The notes beneath the pieces are model-generated. The model was not told where the DNA came from and ran no database searches. It saw nothing but the letters and a program-made list of their open reading frames with translations. A stretch of DNA of 64,000 nt from assembly GCF_002078875.1 (NCBI RefSeq), contig NC_034411.1, positions 29,774,385 to 29,838,384 of the forward strand, given 5' to 3'. The position numbers and the translations under genes are program-made. This stretch comes from Numida meleagris. Its lineage: Eukaryota > Chordata > Aves > Galliformes > Numididae. This document shows positions 11,401 through 26,700 of the stretch, piece after piece (position 1 is the stretch's first letter; the number at the start of each line of letters is the position of its first letter).

Positions 11401-14400
11401 GCAAAATAGAGGCAGGGGAACTTCAAACCAGCTGGAAAATCCCAGAGGCTTCAGAATTATTGCATGCAACCATTTGACAAAACTTGGTCCGAAGAAATCT
11501 CAGCTATTTAAAAGGCTTCCACTTCCGAGAAGAAAAAAAAAACATCAGCAAAAAAGCCTCCCTTAAAAACACAGCCTTGAAAGCAGTAACAATGACACAG
11601 CAGCTTCGAAAAAGGAAGAAATTGCAGAAACAGGCCATCCCAGAATTCATAGTATATTTGTACTTCAAGCAAAAAGTAAATCATATAGAAAGGTAAAAAT
11701 AAAAAACCTCATCTTGGGATATTCATATCATCCCTCACTTGGATTATTGCATGCACAAATTTCCAAAGCAAATGAAACTATTTGAGCCAATAGATGCACA
11801 CAGAGACCACGGCAAGGGCTTAACTTCAGTGAGATCAATATCTGCACTTCAGATGAAATACGCACAATGGGAAGTGAGAGGAACTGACCACCAAAAATAA
11901 CATTCTTCCACTCCTATAGACTGACACACTGTAACTAATTAGCAAAATCAAAAGAACTAAGATTCTTACTCAGCCACTCTGCTTCCCGTTTCGTATATTA
12001 CTTTCAGTACATTCCTAGGAAGGCATGGCCTCACTTATTCCACTAAAAGCACTGAAAATCATTTACTTTAATTATATACCCTACTCTACTAATTATTCCT
12101 TTTAATTTTGCCATCTGGCAGTATACAATTGTGAGGTACTATCCAAATCAATGTGCATTCTACTCTTCCGTCTCCACTGAAGTCCTTTTCCCTTCCCTTC
12201 TCTTGGTAAATAACTTTATCAATACAAAGCCACAGTTAGAGAACGAAGAGTTTTAACCTGATAATCTCAAAGACTGATAGGTGCATCATACTTGATTCTA
12301 ATAGGCCGAATCTAAAAGAGAATCCCAGCCTGAAGATTCTAGAATAAAATACCTGCAGAAACTCAGAGCACTGGGAGACAGTTTTAAAGCATTATACAAA
12401 AATCCACTTCATCTCAGCGTCCTCAGACTTCCTAATGAAAACAATTTTCTGCCAAGAAACTTGGACAGGCTTACCTAATAAATACCAAAGGTTTTGTAAC
12501 AAAATCTTATTTTCAGCAGTCAGGCACTTCCTAGCTTCCCCATTCGCATTTTAAAGAAAAATGAAAAAGCCCAAAACCAAAACCGCTAAAAACTAATACT
12601 TCACGTAAGTGCTAAAGGGCAACGCAAAAATGCTCAATTCGGTCTACATAATACGGTATATATATGGCATATAGTATGAAAACTCCTTCACATTTTCATT
12701 AGCAAACTAGTATTACTAATGCAAATGTTCACCAGTGGCCAGATTGATACAGCTCCACGATAGTAAAAACTAAGTAATGAATCTGGCTTAGGTATATATT
12801 CTTAATATCTGTAAAAGAAAACAACAAAACCAACACAGAACAACAGTAATTTCTGGAAATAATTTTTCTTCAGTTGTGTTTTGGGAATGGAACAATAAGG
12901 AATTTGAAGAAAAAAGTTTTAACAGAGGACACATGCATTAGACGTTTCATTTTAAATATAATTTGCACTTGCGGCTTAAGTAAGTATGATTTTGCATTTT
13001 TACTGGTAAGACGACTTTCCAGCATACCTAGCATATTTTCTGATTTAGAAGTTCTTATGATTTGGCAGTATGAAAACATATCTGCTTCAGTGGCACTATA
13101 ATTGCACTGGTGATTAAACACATCATGTCCTTCTTGGTCCTCTTCCAGTACAGCAATCAGAGTGGGATGGCAGTGTCACCACAGTCAAATCTTACTTAAT
13201 CCCTGAACGATACCTGCCCAGCACGTCAAGGGCCGTACATCTGAGAAACATTAACATGTACTGAGTCATGTCATTAATTAGTTAAAACTACACAGAAGCC
13301 TCCTCCCTGTATTTCCTGCACATACTGTTTTTTCATGTGTTTGGCAACTTAGGACAACTGTAACATATGTTAAAGTAATGCGTTTATACTGCCGTAGTTA
13401 ATGGTCTGTCACCGTTTCCATTATAAAGCAATTTTCAAAGGTTTATAACTCTGCTGAAGAATTCACTCTGAGCTGAATCCTGGCACACAGTATAAGCAGA
13501 ACCACAGTCCACATGCGTTTACTTTTATCTAACCAGACTAGAAGGGTTATTTATCATTAAAAGAAAATTGATTCAATTCAGTACTTCCCTTACACTTTTC
13601 ATCATTTGCTCAGAGCATATAACACCTCACCTTGTACAGAAAGGAGGTTAATTAGACTGAGTTAATAAGACCTTCAATCATCCTCTTGAAATTTCTGTAT
13701 ATCCTCTACACTAGCTTTTCAAGAAAACCATTTTGTTGTTCTAAATCTGATGCCAACTCATTGATTAAAAATACGCCATACATTTGATATTTTAGTTCCT
13801 CCTTAATTTTTAATCTTGCTAATAGGATACAGACAAGATTTTTTGGACAGTTTAAACAATTATTCATGTTTTTAGACTGAGGCAGCTCAGTAATTCTTCA
13901 AGAATTATGCGTGCCAAGTTCTTTTCACATAAAGGAGCAGAAGTGAAGCATGTCAAATGCAGATGAACTTGCAGCGAACCGGGCAAACAAATGTCCACAT
14001 ACACTCAGACAGATTTTTCACTGAACTAAGATCTGAAGTCAAATGTCTCACAAAGGCAGTCAACATCTCTTCTTCCTGAGCTGTTCTCTATCCCTACGCT
14101 TGGAGTATTTACTTGTAAGAATTCTAGCTCAGTTAGAAAAATGTTATTAGTAAGATTTTATTGTTATTACTATAACTAGAACAGTTTTTCTTGCTTGGAA
14201 AATACTTTAGTATTCTGCTTTTCATTTCTGGATTCCTCATTTTCGCCATCAACAGTGAAGCATTCCTTACCATTGCTAGATTTTTGGTAAGCTGCAGAAA
14301 GTTAGTCACATGCCAGCACAGACATCATCCTACTTCAATTCAAAATGAAATGGAGAAGAAACTTTATGCACAGCACAGAATACTACAGTTGCCCTTCTGG

Positions 14401-14998
14401 CAAGTTTCCACAGTCAAAAGATATACCAGTGCATCCCAGTGAAGTAGTTGAACTCTGATTTATTATTTTTCCAATGGTTACACTAAAGTATTCTTCTAGA
14501 ACTCTATGGCCGAAGCACTTTTTATATTTTAAATATAAAGGGACACTGAAATGCTTTGTTTACAATAATGCCAGAGAACAGCACAAACACACAAGAGGGA
14601 AAACACCGCAACAAAGCAGCTCCTTATTCTTACAAAATGTATCTTGGGCTCTGACAAAAGCACTGATGGAGTTTCAATTTACAGCCTTATCCAAACAATT
14701 CATACAATAAACTGCAAAGAATCTAATGCATTTAAACTAGGTAAGAAGGGTCGGAACAACTTAGAACAGATTCATTTTGGTTTCTAGCTCAGTGTACGAA
14801 GTTGTTGCTCTCCAGTCAAAGATAAATGCTCCATAAATACAAGTCTCTACACTCGCTTAAAAAAATAGAGTAAAAAAAACCAAAACCTCAGCAGCAAACC
14901 CTATCTCAAGCATTCCTCTAGAAATTCTCTGAATCTTCTTCACAAAGATGTGCAGTCTATTGTTTAAAGGACAGTAAAAAGGTTGAAAAACTAAGTGG

Positions 14999-15266
14999 TG
15001 CTCAGAGACAGGACAAGGGGCAATGGCACAAACTGGAGCACAGGTAGCTCCATTTGAACATGAGGGAAATTTTCTTTACTTTGAGGGTGTCAGAGCACTG
15101 GAACAGGTCGTCTAGAGACGTGGTGGAGTCTCCTTCTCTGGAGATAATAAAAAACTGCTTGGATGCCTACTTGTGTGACCTACTGCAGGGAACTGCTTTA
15201 GCATGGGGCTGGACTGAATCACCTCCAGAGGTCCCTTCCAGCACCTATAATTCTGTGATTCTGTAT
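14999..15266 (+). repeat. CR1 LINE fragment, 3' end
   Basis: Plus-strand match to the CR1 3' region: caatggcacaaactggagca, then gaacatgagg with ttctttactttgagggt, then gagcactggaacagg, gtggagtctccttctctgga, and a 3' end ccagaggtcccttccagcac...attctgtgattctg. 5'-truncated, about 270 bp, antisense to ZFAND3. It accounts for the ORF at 15054-15269, which is the decayed CR1 reverse transcriptase C-terminus (EIFFTLRVSEHWNR...). Confidence 0.92.
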
Positions 15267-17494
15267 TAGTCAACAATAACATTAGAATGTTCTGATCCAC
15301 CTACTTACCACCAGCTCTTCAATAACATTGCTATTTATATGCATTGCAAGTAATAAATAATTTGCCTTATGACAACACAAGCACCTTCCTCAGATTTTAC
15401 ACTATTAAATTGTATTAAACATATATTTTTCCTCAGATCAGACGTTCCAATGCTCCGCTGACAAGCAGAACTCAAAAACCTACATCACAGGATCAGTAAT
15501 AAACATCAGAACTTTCTTAGAAAAAAATCAGTTGGAAAAGACATCAAGACAGCGTCTGTTTCATCCCCTGACTTAAAGGCATGACACCTATACATCAAAT
15601 GTTCCCGAGACACCTATTTCAACACTCAGCAACTCCAACAACTCCACTTAGATTAGGAAAAATATAAAACTTTTCTTTCTTGTTCAGTTTAAGCACACAC
15701 TGTCTTTTCAGCACGCAAACTCATTTAACAGACTTGAAGACTCAGGTCGTCCTGCTCATGTAAGGCCAAAACAATGACAGTTACGTCAGTCATCCTTAAC
15801 AGATCTCATTTTCTAACATCCTGATCATTTTTGAGCTTTTCTACATTTCTTCCCATTCACATCCATACCTTGTCCAACTACAATGGTCATATTGAATCAG
15901 AACCCTTACCAGCAGCTTTAACGAAGCTGAGGATAACTGAAACCTTAACACAAGTGTGCCTGGCAGTGTTCTTGACTACAAATCAAAATTATAAAACCAA
16001 GGTTTTATTTGTTGTTGATACTGGTTCCTTGAGAAGAGAAGGAAGATGACTACTAGTTAAAAATAAAGAAAGGATCATTACTTAGTTCTGTTTTTCTGTT
16101 TCAATTTTGGGGTTCTGGGTTCTTTTTTTTTTAAGTCATATTCATCTCTCTATTTTAATTTCCATATCCAAATTTCTTGAGAGTTGCTATCTAGTCAGCT
16201 CTTTTTCAGAGTTTGTATAGTTGACTAGTCAGTGGAAATTACTATAATTTAACAAGGCCTTACTTTTAAACCATCTCATTCACCTTAGGTATGATATATA
16301 CGCTTGAGATTTATCACATTAAGCAGAAAGCAGGATACTTCCTGGATTTTCAGAACACCGAAGAAAGTTATTTACCAAGTCAAAGTGAAGCATGGAATAC
16401 AAAACAAAAACAAAAACCTTAAGCAGCAAAACCCAACCCCACCCACCCAAAAAAACACCAACATATAAAACTAGTTCAGTTTCAACCCTTCATTTGTTAT
16501 TAGACAGCGCTACTACTACAACAGCATAATATAGGGGATGTGGAGCTACTGCAGGGGAAGATAAAAGATGAAAGTAAGAGCATAGAAGAAATGACTCTTC
16601 ATGTGTAAGAGGTTTTCTGGTTACCTTTATGTTTACACCAAAGTTATTTTTCTGACTAAAGGCAAATGAAAATGCTTATCAGTCTTATAATGCCCTCGAA
16701 TCAGTAGAACTTTTAAACAACAACAAAGTGCCTTGCAAAGTATTTCAAAAACCTTGATTGTTTGTATGCATGTCAAATAGTGTTTACAAAGGCAGTTTAT
16801 TTAAACTAGTTAAAAATGTGGGTGCACAGTATTAGACCAGAATTCATAAACACATTTTGTACATTAACTCCATTGTTGCAATGATATTTTTAATGCTGAA
16901 CATTACACAGGCAAAAAAAGTTTGAAGTGTTGACCATCCCAAGTACAGAGAGAGAAAACACTTAAAGATTCACTGTACATAAAAAATGTGATGAGTCAGA
17001 ACCCCAAGAATTATTTTGATGATTTATTTCTACAAGTTAAAAAGAAAAAGCACAGAAAGCAAGGTATCCTGTTCAATGATAAATGCAATGTAGCTCCCAC
17101 CAGTCCCGGAAAAGGAATGCTTTCTTGCTTTGTTCAAGAAATTCTCTTTTTCTATTCTGTCATGTTTCTAAACCTGAATTTACATACTAGGGCAGAATTG
17201 TAGCATTTCTTGAAAAGCACATGAATGATTTTGATGAGGTGCCTGCAATCCTATCTTATTACTGTTCATAAACCATCTAAAAGAAGTCACCAGTATGCAA
17301 CCTCGCAGGCATGTTTCCTCCTCCCCATTTAAACCAGGTTTTAGTGAAGTCTTCAAAGGGTTAGCTGAGGGAAACTCACATTCTTCAAGCCCAGCAACCT
17401 TTGTACCCAATCACCAGTCAGGAAGCAACACAGCTCTTATTTAGATCAGTGCTGCCTCTGTACCCGATTAGAGGCAGTCATTTTTGGTTCTCAC

Positions 17495-17528
17495 CTGGGA
17501 AAAGGCAGCCAGGTCTCACGACACCAAC
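17495..17528 (-). other. Candidate 34-bp pseudo-exon in ZFAND3 intron 1
   Basis: Minus strand: the acceptor ACTCTTTTTCTCTAG and donor CCCAG|GTGAGA are both strong and enclose only 34 bp. The length is not a multiple of three, and a TGA appears in the frame entered from exon 1, so inclusion would truncate the protein. It could be a poison exon, a lncRNA exon, or an unused decoy. Confidence 0.2.
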
Positions 17529-17711
17529 CTAGAGAAAAAGAGTATTTCTTCCTGCAGAAATTCAAAATTAATTGCATCAAGGACATGACTACACTAGGAG
17601 TGATCTTCCAGTAAACTGTTTAAATAAAATTTTCCAAAGAGTAGAACCACCTATTCTGGCAAAACCCAATTCTACCCAAAAAGCAGAATTAAAAAGAAGT
17701 AGGAGAGAAGT

Positions 17712-17724
17712 GGGGGGGGGGGGG
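17712..17724 (+). repeat. G13 homopolymer
   Basis: Thirteen consecutive G within intron 1, flanked by A-rich sequence. On the sense (minus) strand of ZFAND3 it is C13. Assembly errors in length are common at such runs. Confidence 0.9.
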
Positions 17725-20700
17725 AAAGGAAAAGTCACTTTCAGAAGTGAAACAAATCGCTAGTGAGTCACGATAACCAATGCAAAACAAAAAAAAAAAA
17801 ACAGCAAAGGCTCTTTTGCTTCTGGCAGCAGAAATGTGCCTGCAAGCTCACTCTAATCCCCCAGAAGTTTTGACTAATTTTCTAATATCTTGCAGGTAGA
17901 AGTTTGTATCAGATTTTTCATCTCTCAGGATGTGAACAGAGACTCCCAGCCTCAAAAACCATCCTGGAGTCAAGAAGCAGAGTTCCACTTGCTAGCTACA
18001 CTGCAGCAGTGCGATAAAATAATAACCATGCTGAACACCTTACACAAAGTCTTAGTCCAGATGAACATTTTGGATATTTTAACTTGAAAAGAGGTCGAAC
18101 TTCTGGTTTGTTGTTTTTTTTTCTTTTAAAACCACAAAGCCAGAGTTTAGTGTAATTCAAACGAACACAGCACTTCTAACCATCAGAGAACTGCTTATAA
18201 ACATAGCCCTCAAGATGTTTGTGTTAGACATTCAACTTCTGACGTTTCTGAAAAAACAAAATAAATCAGGTAAAACTCATAACAACAAAGAGTTCAAGGC
18301 ACAAACCAATATAAACATAAATATTTGCCAACAACACTTACAGCAAACAAGCCCTCAAGAAAATAAAAGAAACACTATGAGCAAGAGTTAGGCTGACAAC
18401 AATAAACAGAAAGCCTTATGCAAAGCAAGACATTAAACTACTCATAGAAGGTGAGATTTTCTTTCATGAGTGTGCACCCAGGCATAATCACAAGTTGTCT
18501 TCTACCAACTGATAGTACACATAGAAGCAGCACCTACTTTTAAGAGAAACACTATTCAATGTTCCCTTCTCTGGTGTTTCTATGACATGGATGATGGTCA
18601 TGACTACTGCCACTCCTCAGACCCTTCACTCATATGAGGTGCATGGCTCTATAAACCTCCCCAAACCAACTCGTTAAAGACAAAAACCAAAGCAAAAAAT
18701 AAAAATATAAGTCTGCACAGTTAAGAAATACTAAATGTTCTTTCAAGCAATTCCATCTCAAGTAGCAGAGGGAACACTGCAACCATATACATTTTGAATG
18801 CTTTGCACAAGAGAGCACACAGTTCATCACTATGCTCATTTTCTCCCTGCTAACCCCAGGAGGAATCACTGCCTCCCTCATCACTTCTGATCCTCACACT
18901 CAGCACAGCCCGCCCCCCATGACAGCTAACTGCTATTTTTGTATAGGCTTTTGCTATTCTTGGTTGGTTGGTTGTGCCTTTTTTTTTCTTTAACACATTA
19001 AGCATACGTTAAAAAGTGTAAAACCTCTATACAAATCATTCTGAGATTAAATTGTTTTAGTGTCCAGAATTCATGTGACCTAAAACGGGAAACACCTTTA
19101 AAATAACTTAGTGCTTCATGGTGTCAAAGTAATTTTTTTAGTGTTCTCAATGCAAATGTATTATCTCCAAGAGCAAATGCAATAAAAGATGTAGTAATCA
19201 ACTATTTTCAGAAAGAAAAATTACATTAAATGCTCCGATCCCAGGAAAAAAGTTACTTTCAAAATATGCATTTAAAATCTGCCCCTCTCTAATCTGAGAG
19301 CAAATAATAAGTTAACCCCCATCTTCTCATTACTATAGCTAGCCAGAGGTCTAGGTACCTGTCCTTGTCTACTTGTAACAATACAAATGAGTTCAAATAC
19401 AGAAGACCTAAAGCACAGTAAAACTGCTCCAAACACCAGACGAAGAGCACCCTACGCATTCTTTTAGGACACAGCATTCTGGTCTTTGGCTTTTTTTTTT
19501 GTTACAAGTTAATGCAAAACAACATGTATCTTAATTCACTGAACAGAACTGGCACATTAGCAAGTCTATGTTTATGAATTCCTCCCATAGAGAAAACAAG
19601 CTCTTGGAAAAAAACAAACCCATGTGATAAAAGAATAACTTTCTGTAATGAGAAAGCTGATGACAGGGATGTCTGCATAATTTAAGTGTAAATAATGAAA
19701 CAATTAAAGTGAAAGGATCAAGTTAAATGAAAGAGTTCTGTGTCATAACATATAAATGTTATTAACAATAATCCAGATGCTTTTCCTTTTTTCTCTTACA
19801 TAGAGAAACAAAATCTTTCCATGTTTACCTAATTATGTCAATCCAAACTAACTAAAAAAGCATTAGGCCATATTCTATGAGTTTCAAACTGTTTTCTTCC
19901 TAGTCTAGAAAGTCAACAACATCCAAGACATCGATTTTTTAGTTCCTTACTAAGTGTATGGTTACTAAGACTGCAAGGACCAAGAAGTCCACGGCAGGAG
20001 GTTATTTTCCATAGGCACTCTCACAGACTTAGCAAGGTACACAAAAATCAGCCCAGACCAAATACACCCACACTGAATTAGATCCAACATTTTTGCTCCT
20101 TATGGAGCTGCACTGGCATTCTTACACTACTTTAATCTAAGTGTCTTAAAGCATCCACATTATCTGTTTTATTTTCCCACCCATCTTTCATGCTGCCCTT
20201 ACCTCCTCAAAACATGTTATTTCTCAAAACACCAAAAGGAAAGAGCAGCAATTAATTTCTAAATATTCAAGATCGGGTAGCTAATGTATCTAACAATCCC
20301 AATAAAACATTCACGTCCAGAGAGCTGTGCCATGGCAAAAATTTCAATTGTTCTGATTGTGATCAAGAGCTGTTCTCTCTTCTGCATGTTCAACGGCAGC
20401 ATGCATGGAAACTAATCCTACACATTTCCAGGATCAGTATGTGTTCCTAGGAAAGAGTAGAAAAAAGCAGAGGAAATAAATGGACCTGAGATATTGTTCC
20501 CCTTACTGCCTGTCTTCTGCACGATAGCAATAAGAATCAGGAATGTTTTCTTCTAGTGTTCTTCACTCACAAGTCTTACTATCAGAAAAGATGATAAGAC
20601 ACAATACCAAACAGGATAGAAAAACATTTGGAAACATCATTTAACCAAGTCCATACATTTTGGACAATTATTTAACTAAATGACTTGGGGGAGGGGGAGA

Positions 20701-23700
20701 AGGACACAAATCTTAAAATTAAACATAGACTATTATAGACAAGTACCCCTATTTTGTTTTTAACACCCTTATCATGACTACTGGAAGGATTTTGTCCTCA
20801 ATCTAAACCTGACTTACTTGTTAAATTTGGTATGTAACTAGTCCATCACATGAAAATGTTTAGAAGTTCCCTTCACCTAACACGCTAGTGTAGGTGGATG
20901 ATGACAACAGAGGCAGGGGAAGCCCTGTGCTACCAGCTGAAGGTTGAGGGACTGCAAAATAAGCAATTACAAGAACACTGAATGCGCTACCACACCAGAC
21001 TGCATAGCTCCCAAATTATTTACTAACAAATGAGACCATACAAACTGAAGCATTTACTAGGTCATGACTAATGCTAGGATACTCACTTTTCCAATCATGT
21101 TTTACATGTGATCTTCTAAACAGGGCATATAAAAGTTGGAAACTATGGACATTAAAAAAAAAAAAATCACAAAACTGAAGAGCTGACATTTTAGTGTGTT
21201 ATCTCAAAGGCTTAAAAGATTCCCTGTTTGAAAATAATTTTATCTCACACTCATCACAGTAAAAGTTTTTATTACACGACTATCATCCTTGGCAAGGAAC
21301 AAAACAATGCATGCAATCCCTTATTTAAATCACTCATCTACAACCTGGAGTTGATACAGGAGGGTATCTGACGGTCAGTATTCCACCTAGCCTTTTCCTG
21401 ACCCCATCCTGTGAAGAATTGGCACCTTGTTCCACTGTCTAACTGACGAGCTCAGTTCTGCCCTGCACGTTACAGTTTAGCTCCAGGCATAAAAATTGTC
21501 CGGAGAACTTTTTAAAAAAATTTAAAAGTTAAAAAATAGACATGGCAACAGGAAAATGGGAAAGGAAATTAGAAGAGATTGCCTGTCTTGTATTAGGTGG
21601 TGATAACCTCCCATCAACCCTCACACATAGCCGAAGTCATAAAACTGAATTGATTGTTTATTCAATAAAAACTCTGATGGCTGTACGCTTTAAAGTATAC
21701 CATGGACAGAACCACCTAACAGGCTCTACTCAAGACCACTAAGATGATGAGGCATTACAGAACAGTACCAGCACAGGACAAAAATATAGAGCATGCTGCC
21801 CTGCAGGTCTCTGCCAGTTTGCATTGAACATTTATAATTCTCTAGGTACTCTCACATCTGCAAAGCATAAGGGCTCCTGCTGCTGTTAACACCAAATCAA
21901 CTCAACTAGTAGCAGCACTGGTGAGAATTTACTGCGTAAAGGAAATGTTTCGTAGGAACACATTAACCACACTTCAGTATCAGTAGATGAATCACACTAA
22001 ATCTTGCTCCATATTCAGAAGATCATCCCTGAACTCTGCAAAATTTGAATCACAGCTTGCTTACATTTGTATTGCAAGGCCACAGTGAATTTCAACTGCT
22101 GTAGGCACTGCTAATCACTATCCATCCTGCTATGTCTGAAAATAAATCTACAGGAAATATAAATTACTCTCCAACAACGTGAAATGTATGACTGACATCA
22201 TATCAGTCATATGTAACATCCAAATATAGTTATTGATGTGAGGGTCTTATTTACACAAGGGGAAATGCTGACTACTATGACAACAGAAATAAGAGAAATC
22301 TTATAGCTTATCTTACTCAGTATCACACGCAAATAACCCAGAATATGTTCACAGAAATTAAAGTAAAAATAAGTATTTGTTAGCCTCCTTTTTACTCTAC
22401 AGGAATTCTGGGCTCTTTTTCTGCTTTTCTTTTCAGTATAAGTAATTTACAGCACAGGGGAATGAACACATTGGGAAGTATTATTATTAAAAAAAAAAAC
22501 ACCAACCCAGGAAATCAAAGGCAACATGAATATTTAATCTATTTAAACAAATAAGAGAGGCATTCTCAAAATGCTTGAGCAAAGCTAAAATGAACAATAC
22601 TGTGTATTTCAATCCACTTTCTGATCCCTCAAGTAAAGATTGGAGAGAGCTCTCTCTCACTTCTTGAGACTTTATTAAATTCAGCCAAAGCCAAGAAGTG
22701 GCCTGACAGCCCCACCAGATCTACTGACGAAATAAATTTCAGAGCTTGTGAGTTCCTCTATAAAGGTTAAAACAGCAGCAGGAAAAGAAGGAGAAAAGAT
22801 TTCTTATTTTACAAGCTCCCTTCTTAAGTGAAGATCTCAGACTTTCAATGCGCTGCAACTTCATACTTCAGAATTAAGCTTTCCTCAAAAGGAAGTTGTA
22901 CATCGTCTGAGAAATAGAATTACCAGGACCGCTGAACACCAATTAAAGCTTTCATTTTGTACGCATCACACAAGAAATGATCAAACTTTGTTACCCTATC
23001 TAAATTCTAAAGCTTAGCAAAGAACCCACGTTATCTTTTTTCAAGTCAATTATACAAATTAATTGTTTGAATTGATAAAAAAAATACAAAACTAAGGCCC
23101 ACCACTTCAATGTAAGTGCAATAATAAAGGAGACTGGTATAATCTTAAATTTAAGGCTTCTGAAACAAACTGTCTGAAAGCCTCAATTGCAATAGGAGTG
23201 GCACAAGAGACCTAACACACTGCAACCGTCCAACTCACGCAGTAGCTCTTGATTTTGCACAAAATGTAAAGGAAAGATATACCACTCAACTGTCATTAGT
23301 TCTGGACAGCATTCTAAACATATTTTTTAAATTATGGAGCTTTTAAAACCCTCACATTTGAAATTAAATGCCTTAGCATTATAAAATAGTTTTTTCATGT
23401 TAGAATACTCTTCCTTGGGGAGGGGAAAAAAGAAACCCAAGGAGAAAACCCTAAATCCTCCTATGTCCCCACTAATCTCACCCTACTTTAAGACTACATT
23501 GTCTCACTCATTGCATATGTGTCCAACACTTCCCTTGCAGCTTCTAGACAAACACAATTCTAACTCACCTTAGTTTTCCAATCAACTACAGCAACACAAC
23601 CACCCTTATGTTGACAGTTTCAAGGGAACAGAGGTTATATTCATTTTTGTATTTTTTTTGCAATAGCATAAGAAACTTTTGAATACACTCTGTTCCTTTT

Positions 23701-26700
23701 TCCTTCTTTCCTTTTTTTTTTTGGCAATATCTATAATAAAAGTGTTCACACTCTGAGGGCAGGGTTTGCTTCTGTAACACACCAGGAACGTTTCATCCCA
23801 CAGCATCCAGAAAAGTCCAGAAGCCTCCTCAACAGTAGGAACAGAATAGCCCGTGGGGAGAAGAAGAAGAGTTTCTGAACAAACCTTCTCCCTCTTCTCA
23901 GCTGACAATGGGAAACTATCCTATCTTTCCTTGTACCATTTCTACTTCCTTCAAGGTAAGCATTTTATTTTGAGTCATAGCTTCCTATGTGGGACAAAAG
24001 TACCTTAATAAAAAGCCTATCAATTGGCTAACCAGATAAATACTCCGGTCTTTACTGATGTACAAAGCAGTGCCCTTTATATATCAGGACCAAGAGTTTT
24101 TAAAAAAACTTTTATCTTGCCATTACACAGCTGAAGGTCAGCGGCTGCAGCTGAATTTCTGCCATTTATAGCACGTAATATGAAAAAGCTGTGTGATTTT
24201 ATTTAAAAAGTTAAAAATAAATAAATAAAAGGCTGGTTAAGGGAAAGCAGAACCCCTAAGAACATCAGTCTTCTTTGTACAAGCTATGCTGTATGAAAGC
24301 TTTACATTCTACTGACACTGCATGTAATCATAAAAGCAGAATTTGTGTGGATGGAATAACTCATTTTTTCATTACTGACTCATCGTCCAAGTCACTGACG
24401 CTGCTGAAACTGTCCCATACCAAACATCACACCCTGGAATTTGAGAGCTTACAGCTTGTTCTGGACTAAGGGCTTATTTCTTTCCTACAGAGCGTATGTG
24501 TCCAGATTTCACTGAAACCAAAGCTCTTTTTGGTGCATGAACAACTCAACTGTCTATTACAGCAAAGACCGGTGGTAACAGTACAAATATTGCAATTTCA
24601 AGTTCAAGTGTTGAATGTCAAACACCCATACCAATGATGGCTATTGCTCTGCCAAGTCCATCTGAATTTAACAGGAAAGTGTGGGAATTTGAGAATCATG
24701 CTGACTCAGGGCACCTGAACTTTTTATTTTAAACATCATTCCCAGCCCCACATTACTGCAGTTAAATTGCTGCTCCCCAAAGTCCTGCCAGTGTGCTCAG
24801 TAACCCTATCTCATTCCCAACTTAAAGCAGTATACCCCATCACTCTATTCAGGGAAAATCCTATTGCCACCAGGACTCCTGACACACAGACACAGCATAC
24901 ATCCTAAGGCACGTAAAAAGGGGCTAGGGGCGAGAGAAAGTTAAATGCCGCACAATAGAACTGCAGAGAAACAGGAGAACAGTATTACAGCCCTATAAAA
25001 CTCAGGATTTCCCAGTTTTTTCCTTAAACTTGTGAATCAGTACACGCACTCTAAAAATCCTTGTGCAAGAAGTCTGTCTCTTACAGAAAACAGTGGTGCT
25101 ACCTTTGCGAAGCACAACAAATACCTGAAAGCAGTTATTTCCAACTGAAAGCTGTTTGGAAATAGGTCACACAGCACAAGCAAAATTAGATATACCGCTA
25201 CAGAATCCAAACAGTCATAAATGCTGTGCCCACATAATTCTGAGAACATATTTTCCCAAAACAGATTGTGCACAGGAACAATAATAATTTAATGTGAAGT
25301 GATGCATCTTACTAAGGAGGAAAATTATTTCTTCTATACAAGATAATTTCTGCCATAATTAAACAGATAAAAGAGTTACCAATAAGAAATCAACACTACT
25401 GCACTATGGCATCGTATTCATTGTAGGTGTACAATGAAAATAGTTACATTTCCGTCCACAGACAAACATTTCACGCTGATATTCAGAATGCTAATAAATG
25501 ATCATGTGTTTATGACCCATTTTCACATTTGCAAACTACAAACTAAGCTAAGGTTAGCTATTCATTCCATTTTATGGCATCCTCTCATTGGAAAGCTCTG
25601 AAATTTCACTACAACACTGAATGGTAACTACTGATTAAATAAAGAGCAGTTTGTTCTGTTATCCTGCCAGCTGGTGAAAATATTTGAATGCAAAACTGTA
25701 TTATTTATTCCAACATGTAACTCATTTCAAAGTTGATATAAACTGTTGCACTATTAAATATGTATGTGCTTCATAGAAGAAAAGAACTACGTAATTACAT
25801 CTGAAACGCAATTAAATGAAATCAGCACACACAGCCCTGTCATATGCTGACTAAGCAATCACCCCACTAAGACACTCACAAAATTTCTGCTTTGGATTCA
25901 GTCCTACAAGCCCACAAACACAGTTTGATCATATTACATAAGTACGGTTGGCAACATAACGTTTGCAAAGCTCAGTGGGGTTTGATACAGAAGTCATTTA
26001 AATGCTTTGAAATCACTTCCTATATCTGGACTTTCAGTGAAGAACACTCAATCACAGGAACCGTGCTTGCCTTGTTACACAAATGATAAAGAGTTCTTTC
26101 TGTTTTTAACCCAACCATGTTACTTCCAGGGCTCTTCTAACCAGGTCCTACTAATGAACAAACCAGAACTCCACTTTCTCCAAGAAATATATTCCATCCA
26201 ATGCTACTGGATAAGAATTCAGGTGGTTTGAATTCATTCTCAAGCTTTTCAGTATTAGAAAGTATACAAAAAGTCTAAACAAACTTGACAGCGAGTGAAA
26301 TCTAGGAAGCTGGGACTATAAATACTCCCTAGCTTGAAAATGTCTATTGATGCATGATCTTTTTTCTAAAAAAATAAACCAAGAAGAAAAAACACTTTCA
26401 TGCTCTAAGGTACACAACACTGTTTTTGCTTTATTTCTCACAAATCTCTTTCAGTCTTCTGCACTTCAGTATCATCCTCACTCCTCTTGACAACATATGA
26501 GTGATAAGGTAAGGTCTGGGCCCTTTCTGACTGTTTGCACCCACAAAGCTGGAGTTTGCCTGTACCTATCTGCTGCCACAAAGAGTTATTCTGCACTTCC
26601 CCTGCTATTTGGTTCCAGTGAATAACACATGGGTAACACGGTGCATAAGTAACCCTTGCCCGGCGCTCTAAGCCAGTCCCCACTCAAAATTTCCTCCTGC

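Noticed and set aside
23640..23720. A/T-rich tract as a retrocopy poly(A) tail
   Set aside because: No processed-gene body, target-site duplication or recognisable ORF lies next to it.
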